A stretch of 64,000 nucleotides of DNA from Streptomyces hundungensis (GTDB taxonomy: Bacteria > Actinomycetota > Actinomycetes > Streptomycetales > Streptomycetaceae). The stretch spans positions 1,922,001 through 1,986,000 of the forward strand of contig NZ_CP032698.1 in the NCBI RefSeq assembly GCF_003627815.1. Reading direction: 5' to 3'. Shown here piece by piece: positions 59,400 through 64,000 of this stretch. A model generated the notes under the pieces. The model did no database searches and had not been told where the DNA came from. It saw nothing but the letters and a program-made list of their open reading frames with translations. The translations under genes were made by a program, and so were the position numbers. Positions within the stretch are counted from its first letter, which is position 1; each line of letters begins with the position of its first letter.

Positions 59400-60668
59400 T
59401 CAGTGGTGGTAGATGGCGATGCCGTTGGGGACGCGCCGTTGCTGGCCGTGGTCGAGCGTGTTGCGTACGGTCGTGCGGCCCGTCGCGGGGTCGCGGGTGA
59501 CGAGCGTGGTGGAGGCGCCGCCGTCGAGGAAGACGCCCTCGTCGCACCGCAAGGACGCCAGGAATCGGGCGAGTTCGGCGACGGTGAGCCCGGTGGCGGT
59601 GGATTCGCGGCCGTCGGTGGCCACCAGGCGCAGCAGATGCCCGTCGTCGGCGATCGCGGCGGCGGTCCGTGGCTCCGCGGTGACGTCGTCCAGGCCGGGC
59701 AGCGGCGCCCGGTCCTTGAGGAGCGGGTAGGCGCCGAGGGCGAAGTCGAACGGGGTGACACCGGTCGAGTCGAAGCGGTAGTCGACCGAGACGGGCGTGC
59801 CGGGCGTCAGGGAGCGCAGGGCCCGCGCGCCCTGTTCGCGCCCGAGCAGGACGAGCGAGCCGGCCGGGACGGGGCCGCTGCCCGGGGTCGTGGCGGTGTC
59901 GGCGACGCGCCCGTCGCGGACGGTGACCTCGAAGGTGTCGCGGGTGCAGGGCGCGGCGCGTTTGTGGTCGGTTCCGCAGGCCGCTCGCGCGCGCGAGACG
60001 CTGCCCCAGTCCGGGTTGAAGACCCCGATGGAGCCTTCGGGAAGGGCGTACTGGTTGAGGCCTTTGAGCGCCAACGAGCCTTGTGGGGGGTGGAGTTGAC
60101 CGTTCAGGGTGAGGCGGGCGGTGCGGGCGCGGCCGTCCTGGCCGACACCCAGGACGTCCTCGCCGGACGCGCCGGCCGGCATCTTCCAGCCGAACCGCTG
60201 GCCTTGGGGCACCGCCCCCTTCAGGGGCTGCCCGTGCAGGACGGCGGCGCCTGACGCCGAACCGGTGGCGGCGACGCCGGGGTGCTCCGCTTCGGTCATG
60301 TTGAAGAAGTCGCCGTTGATGGCGGCGACCGCCCCCTGCTGCTCGGCCATGGCGGACACCGGTGCCCGGCCGGTGACCGTGCCGGCGTGCAGCAGACCGG
60401 CCCCCACTCCGGCGTGGCGCAGGTCGACGGTCACCACGTGGACCCTGCTCGGGCCGTGGCCGGTCGTCAGGGTGAGGGCCTGGTAGTCGACCCCCGGGGC
60501 GATGTGCTCGACGGCCGGGTCGATGTGCTGGAGGGCCGGGGCGATGTGCTGGAGGGCCGGGTCCCGCGCCGCGTCCGTGGCCCGTGCGGGGCGGCCGGCA
60601 CCGACGGTGAGGGTCGTGGTGAGCGTGAGCAGGAAGACGGCGGCGACAGCGATGCGAACCCGGTTCAT
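59400..60668 (-). CDS. Secreted phosphodiester glycosidase family (NAGPA-like) protein
   Basis: 422-residue exported protein. Signal peptide ~1-28. Immediately after comes a repeated HIxP block, ALQHIAP-ALQHIDP-AVEHIAP, three copies of 7-8 residues, ending in GVDYQALTLTT. The NAGPA domain (uncovering-enzyme fold, PF09992) follows with VDLRHAGVGAGLL, VAAINGDFFNMTEAEHP, AAIADDGHLLRLVATDGR and EGVFLDGGASTTLV. Bacterial members may cleave phosphodiester-linked sugars in cell envelope polymers. Start ATG 60668. It is 111 bp after the ABC transporter gene on the same strand, so possibly in that operon. Confidence 0.85.
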   Translation of the reverse strand: MNRVRIAVAAVFLLTLTTTLTVGAGRPARATDAARDPALQHIAPALQHIDPAVEHIAPGVDYQALTLTTGHGPSRVHVVTVDLRHAGVGAGLLHAGTVTGRAPVSAMAEQQGAVAAINGDFFNMTEAEHPGVAATGSASGAAVLHGQPLKGAVPQGQRFGWKMPAGASGEDVLGVGQDGRARTARLTLNGQLHPPQGSLALKGLNQYALPEGSIGVFNPDWGSVSRARAACGTDHKRAAPCTRDTFEVTVRDGRVADTATTPGSGPVPAGSLVLLGREQGARALRSLTPGTPVSVDYRFDSTGVTPFDFALGAYPLLKDRAPLPGLDDVTAEPRTAAAIADDGHLLRLVATDGRESTATGLTVAELARFLASLRCDEGVFLDGGASTTLVTRDPATGRTTVRNTLDHGQQRRVPNGIAIYHH

Positions 60669-60778
60669 GCCGCCACCGTGGTGCCGGTGCGGGACGCGGC
60701 TCGGGAGGCGCGCGTGCCGGTCGCCCGGCGACACCCGCGCGGGCGCACCCCGCGTGGCGCCGCTGAAGCGCGCGACGG

Positions 60779-62749
60779 TCAACGGCACGTCTCGTCCTCG
60801 GGGGCGTACTGGTTCGCCTGGAGGTGGTAGAGCTCGGCGTAGAGCCCGCCGGCCGCCAACAGGTCGGCGGGCGCGCCGGATTCGACCAGGCGGCCCTCGT
60901 CCAGTACGTGGACGAGGTCGGCGTGGCGCACGGAGGCGAGCCGGTGGGTGATCAGGAGGACCGTGCTGCCGTCCTCGGCGAGGGAGCGGATCTCGTCGAA
61001 GATCTGTAGTTCCGCCCGGGCGTCGAGCGCTGCGGTCGGCTCGTCGACGATGAGGATCTGGCCCGGCCGGCCGGCGGCCCGGTAGGCGGCGCGGCCGAAG
61101 CCGAGCCGCTGCCACTGTCCGCCGGACAGTTGGTGGCCGCCGCGGAACCCCCGGGCGAGCAGGGTGTCCAGACCGCGGGGCAGTCCGGCGACGAGGTCCT
61201 CGGCCCCGGCGTGGCGCAGGGCGCGCTCGACGTGCTCGTCGTGTGCGGGGGCCTCGGGGCGGCCGATGAGGACGTTGACCCGCGCGGTGAAGGCCCAGCG
61301 GGTGAAGTCCTGCGCGACCATCGCCACCCGGTCGGTCAGCTGCCGCCGGTCGGCCAGGGCGGCATCGACGTCGTCCCACAGGATGCGGCCGCGCTGCGGG
61401 GCGTAGAGGCCGGCCAGGAGCCTGGCCAGGGTGGTCTTGCCCGAACCGTTGCTGCCGACCAGCGCGACGATCCGTCCGGTGGGCAGGGTGAGCGTCACGT
61501 CGTCCAGGGCCGGCGTCCCCTCCCCCGGGTAGGTGAACGTCACCTGCTCGAAGCGGATCAGGCGCGGCGCCTCGGGCAGCGCCACACCTCCCGGCGCCCG
61601 GGTGCGCCGCTCGGCCTCCTCACACAGGCGCTCCAAGTCGCCGACGAACAGGGCCTGTTCATGGAGGGCGTTGACCTCCAGGGCGAGCGTGGTGAGGCTG
61701 GCCGAGCCGGTGCGGATGGCGATCACGGCGGTGCCGGCGACGGACAGAGCCATCGCCCCGCCGAGGAGCAGGGCGCCCAAAGTCGCGTAGGTGGCGGCGG
61801 TTGCGACGCCGATCCACCCGGCGGCGATCAGTCCCGTACGGGCTTCGAGCCGGGCCAGCCGGGACTGTTCCGCCTCGGCGGATTCGGCGAGGGCGCGGAA
61901 GTGGCGCAGCAGGAACGGGCCGACGCCGTGCACCCGGATCTCGGGCGCGGCACCGGCGTCGGTCAGCATCTGTCCGATGAGCGCGCCCGCCCGGGTGTGC
62001 TGGGTCCAGGCGTGGAAGGACAGATAGCGACGGCGGGCGGTGGTGAGCGCGCTCCAGGAGCCGGGCAGCGTCATGACGGTCAGCAGCGGCAGCAGGACGG
62101 GGTGCAGCACGGTGAGGACGCCCGCGGCGGTGACGAAGGAGATCGCGGCGCTGATGACGCGGTTGCCGATGCTCATCATGCGGCGCGCGGAGGACGCCCC
62201 GTAGCGCGCCGAATCGAGCAGCTTGTGGAACTGGTCGTCCTCGATGGCCGCCAGCTCGACCCGCGAGGCCCGTTCCAGGTAGACCTCGGTCGCCATCCGC
62301 TCGACCCGCGGTTCGAGGCGTCCGGTCGCGTACGTGGAAACGGCCCGCAGCAGCGCCCCGGCGGACAGACAGACGCCGACCGCGACGAGGGCGCCGAGCA
62401 CGCCGCGCAGCCGCTCCTCCATGGTCCCGCCGGTCATCAGCCCGGCCAGCACGCGGTTGACAGCGAGCAGGCTCGCGGCCTGGGTGAGCCCCCGGCCCAG
62501 GTTGGCGGCGACGAGGCCGCGTGCGGCGCGCGGATCGGCACGCCACGCCAGCCGGAACCCCGAGGCGAGGAGCCGGGGCAGCCGTCTCAGCACGGCGCGC
62601 AGGTTCAGAGCCAGATAGGCCTCTTCGTGCTGGGACCAGCCGGTGTCGTAGCGCAAGGGGCCGCCGAACAGGAGCTGTTCGGAATCCGAGGGCCGCTGCG
62701 CGTCCTCGTCGGGCGCGGGGGCCGTGCGGTCACGGCGTGGTCGGCGCAC
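60779..62749 (-). CDS. ABC exporter, fused permease-ATPase
   Basis: 656-residue half transporter: a cytosolic N-terminus (~1-70), a six-helix type-1 exporter domain to ~385, and the nucleotide-binding domain with Walker A GSNGSGKTTLARL, Q loop, signature LSGGQWQRLGFGRA, Walker B ILIVDEPTAALD and H-loop ITHRLAS. The domain resembles transporters that export peptides or lipids in Streptomyces (for example adjacent to lanthipeptide-type genes). Start GTG 62749 lies six bases past the stop of the HTTM gene, so translation is coupled. No protease (C39) domain, so any leader removal would need another enzyme. Confidence 0.9.
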   Translation of the reverse strand: MRRPRRDRTAPAPDEDAQRPSDSEQLLFGGPLRYDTGWSQHEEAYLALNLRAVLRRLPRLLASGFRLAWRADPRAARGLVAANLGRGLTQAASLLAVNRVLAGLMTGGTMEERLRGVLGALVAVGVCLSAGALLRAVSTYATGRLEPRVERMATEVYLERASRVELAAIEDDQFHKLLDSARYGASSARRMMSIGNRVISAAISFVTAAGVLTVLHPVLLPLLTVMTLPGSWSALTTARRRYLSFHAWTQHTRAGALIGQMLTDAGAAPEIRVHGVGPFLLRHFRALAESAEAEQSRLARLEARTGLIAAGWIGVATAATYATLGALLLGGAMALSVAGTAVIAIRTGSASLTTLALEVNALHEQALFVGDLERLCEEAERRTRAPGGVALPEAPRLIRFEQVTFTYPGEGTPALDDVTLTLPTGRIVALVGSNGSGKTTLARLLAGLYAPQRGRILWDDVDAALADRRQLTDRVAMVAQDFTRWAFTARVNVLIGRPEAPAHDEHVERALRHAGAEDLVAGLPRGLDTLLARGFRGGHQLSGGQWQRLGFGRAAYRAAGRPGQILIVDEPTAALDARAELQIFDEIRSLAEDGSTVLLITHRLASVRHADLVHVLDEGRLVESGAPADLLAAGGLYAELYHLQANQYAPEDETCR

Positions 62750-62755
62750 GCGGGG

Positions 62756-63547
62756 TCAGCCGGTGAGGGCGGCGGCGGTGAACACCAGCGCCGGGTAGGC
62801 CCCGATGAACGCGAAGACGAACGTGGTGAGCCCCATGGTGAACGCGATGCCGAGGTGCAGGGCCGCGCCGGCGGCGAGCAGCCCCCAGCGCGGGGGCCCC
62901 GGCACGACGAGCGCGAGCCAGAAGGTGACCTCGAGGACCATCACGCCCCACGCCATGAGGGCGCCCACCCAGGGTCTGGCGCGCAGGAACGCGGCGATCC
63001 CCGGCGAGCCGTAGGAGTCGGTGGAGAGGATCTGGGCGAGGCAGGAGCCGTCGCGCCAGGTCGGCGAGACCAGTTTGGCCACTCCGGCGATGAGATAGCT
63101 CAGGATCAACTGGCCGGTGAGGAAGGCGAGGAAGAGCCGGCCCACCGTGCCGCCGACGGTCAGGGTGACGGCGGCGGTGAGCATGGCGAGGGCCGCCATC
63201 TGGTCCGCGCCGTCGGTGCCGTAGTCGCTGCGGTGCAGGCCGAGGAGGAGCGTGGTCAGCAGGACGCAGGCCACTACGGCCGAGCCGGGTGCGGACAGCG
63301 CGGCCACGGCCGGGGCGGCGAGGCCGGCGGCGCACTGCACCGCCAGCACCGCCCGGTAGCGGTCCCCCACGAAGAGGGCGCGCACCGCCGGCGGGCAGCG
63401 GTGCGGGTAGGCGCCGACCACCGCCCACGCCAGGGCGCCGCCCGCACCGAACTCGTGGCTCTGCCGCAGGTCGCGGCCGGCCGACACCGCGAGGCCCACT
63501 CCACAGACGGCCAGGATCGCGCGGGCCGTCTCGGTCTCGTTCAGCAT
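62756..63547 (-). CDS. HTTM / SdpB-like integral membrane protein
   Basis: 263-residue membrane protein with about six to seven hydrophobic segments. HTTM hallmarks: LGLHRSDYGTDGADQMAALAMLTA, FLTGQLILSYLIAGVAKLVSPTWRDGSCLAQILSTDSYG and LEVTFWLALV. The family includes the vitamin K gamma-carboxylase membrane domain and Bacillus SdpB, which matures the SDP killing peptide. Its ATG overlaps the stop of the DUF5819-like gene by seven bases, and the ABC gene follows after six. An SdpB role is inferred from the family and the SdpA-like partner. Confidence 0.82.
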   Translation of the reverse strand: MLNETETARAILAVCGVGLAVSAGRDLRQSHEFGAGGALAWAVVGAYPHRCPPAVRALFVGDRYRAVLAVQCAAGLAAPAVAALSAPGSAVVACVLLTTLLLGLHRSDYGTDGADQMAALAMLTAAVTLTVGGTVGRLFLAFLTGQLILSYLIAGVAKLVSPTWRDGSCLAQILSTDSYGSPGIAAFLRARPWVGALMAWGVMVLEVTFWLALVVPGPPRWGLLAAGAALHLGIAFTMGLTTFVFAFIGAYPALVFTAAALTG

Positions 63548-63999
63548 GGGGTCCCTTCCCGCACGGCGCGCCGGCCCGGCCCGCCGTGCGCCACCGCGCC
63601 GCTGCCCGCCGCGCCCTTGAGGCGGTGCACGGCGGAGACGAAGACCACCTCGGGTTCCTCGTCGCGTCGGCTCGCGTGCGCGATGACGAACTCGAAGCTG
63701 ACGGCGGTGGCGTCGTGCGGCGCCGTGGCCGCCCTGTTCAGGAGGAGGAGGTACGGGGTGCTGATCATCAACCGGGCGTCCCTGATCCGGGCGTCGGGCT
63801 CCTCGTCCCAGCCCGCTGCGGCCCGGCGCAGCAGCTGTGACGCCGCGTCGAACAGCGCCTTGCCGGGTCTGCCCCCCGCGCCGCCTTCCGGCAGGACGAG
63901 GCGCAGGGGGCCGACGGTGTCGTTGGCGAGGATGTCCCGGTACATCAGCACCTTGTCCTTCGTCGCCGGGTTGGGTGCGAAGAACGTCCAGGCGGGCAG
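63541..63999 (-). CDS. DUF5819/SdpA-like protein, 5' end outside the window
   Basis: Visible 152 residues run in from the right edge without a start. They begin LPAWTFFAPNPATKDKVLMYRD, where WxFFAPNP followed by a short acidic/basic stretch and YRD is the signature of DUF5819 and SdpA-like proteins. The rest (ALFDAASQLLRRAA, ARLMISTPYLLLLNRA, FEFVIAHASRRDEEPE) is similar in layout. A membrane helix is expected before the window edge, as in the family. Partner of the HTTM gene that it overlaps. Confidence 0.75.
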   Translation of the reverse strand: MPAWTFFAPNPATKDKVLMYRDILANDTVGPLRLVLPEGGAGGRPGKALFDAASQLLRRAAAGWDEEPDARIRDARLMISTPYLLLLNRAATAPHDATAVSFEFVIAHASRRDEEPEVVFVSAVHRLKGAAGSGAVAHGGPGRRAVREGTPC

Positions 64000-64000
64000 G

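Overview
This is high-GC actinobacterial chromosomal DNA, almost certainly Streptomyces. Third codon positions are saturated with G and C, GTG and TTG starts are frequent, and the gene set is typical of the genus: Kdp pump, DUF2637 membrane protein, HATPase_c_2 regulator, Eis-like acetyltransferase, PucR, DmdR/IdeR-type iron box, and intergenic repeats built on a CCCCGCGCCCCTAA core. The window reads as chromosomal-body sequence with one insertion sequence. I saw no rRNA, tRNA, CRISPR array, prophage or large biosynthetic cluster.

Layout. 0-5 kb: the 3' part of a giant GHKL-ATPase-like gene ending in a DUF3883 nuclease-like domain, then a family-5 uracil-DNA glycosylase whose 3' end is tandemly duplicated. 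5-10 kb: a complete kdpFABC potassium pump operon on the minus strand, headed by an extra 27-residue membrane micro-ORF, with no kdpDE in the window. 10-13 kb: a DEAD-box RNA helicase and a cold-shock protein on the same strand, each with a visible hairpin terminator. 13-18 kb: SDR oxidoreductase, a NarL-type two-component pair, a GPP34 protein and a secreted type-B carboxylesterase. 18-22 kb: a polysaccharide deacetylase, an IS110-family insertion sequence whose 236-bp non-coding end folds into structure resembling a bridge RNA, and an Eis-like acetyltransferase.

22-31 kb is a purine catabolism locus: XdhC chaperone, an NCS2 purine permease, and the three xanthine dehydrogenase subunits (FAD, 2Fe-2S, molybdopterin), transcribed divergently from a PucR-type regulator. 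31-36 kb: TPR-like protein, GntR/FCD regulator, an FhuF-like iron protein behind an excellent iron box, DUF2637 and an anti-sigma-like ATPase, then about 0.9 kb with no supportable gene. 36-43 kb: a membrane Ser/Thr kinase, pyruvate oxidase and a proline-rich PP2C-like protein that has lost metal-ligand motifs. 42-48 kb: a very large secreted subtilisin with its own terminator and a divergent TrmB/LuxR-like regulator, then three copies of an intergenic repeat. 48-56 kb: DUF456 protein, F420-type PPOX protein, secreted FG-GAP propeller protein, asparagine synthetase, Ca2+/H+ antiporter and an Ada-AlkA fusion. 56-60 kb: a second cluster of the same repeat family, rsgA preceded by a tiny ORF with a strong ribosome site, and an orphan P450.

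The right edge (59.4-64 kb, minus strand) is the most interesting stretch: a partial DUF5819/SdpA-like protein overlaps an HTTM/SdpB-like membrane protein, followed closely by a fused ABC exporter and then a secreted phosphodiester-glycosidase-family protein. This resembles the SdpAB maturation module of peptide toxins joined to an exporter; any precursor gene would lie beyond the window. All functional statements are from reading motifs by eye; no database search was possible.
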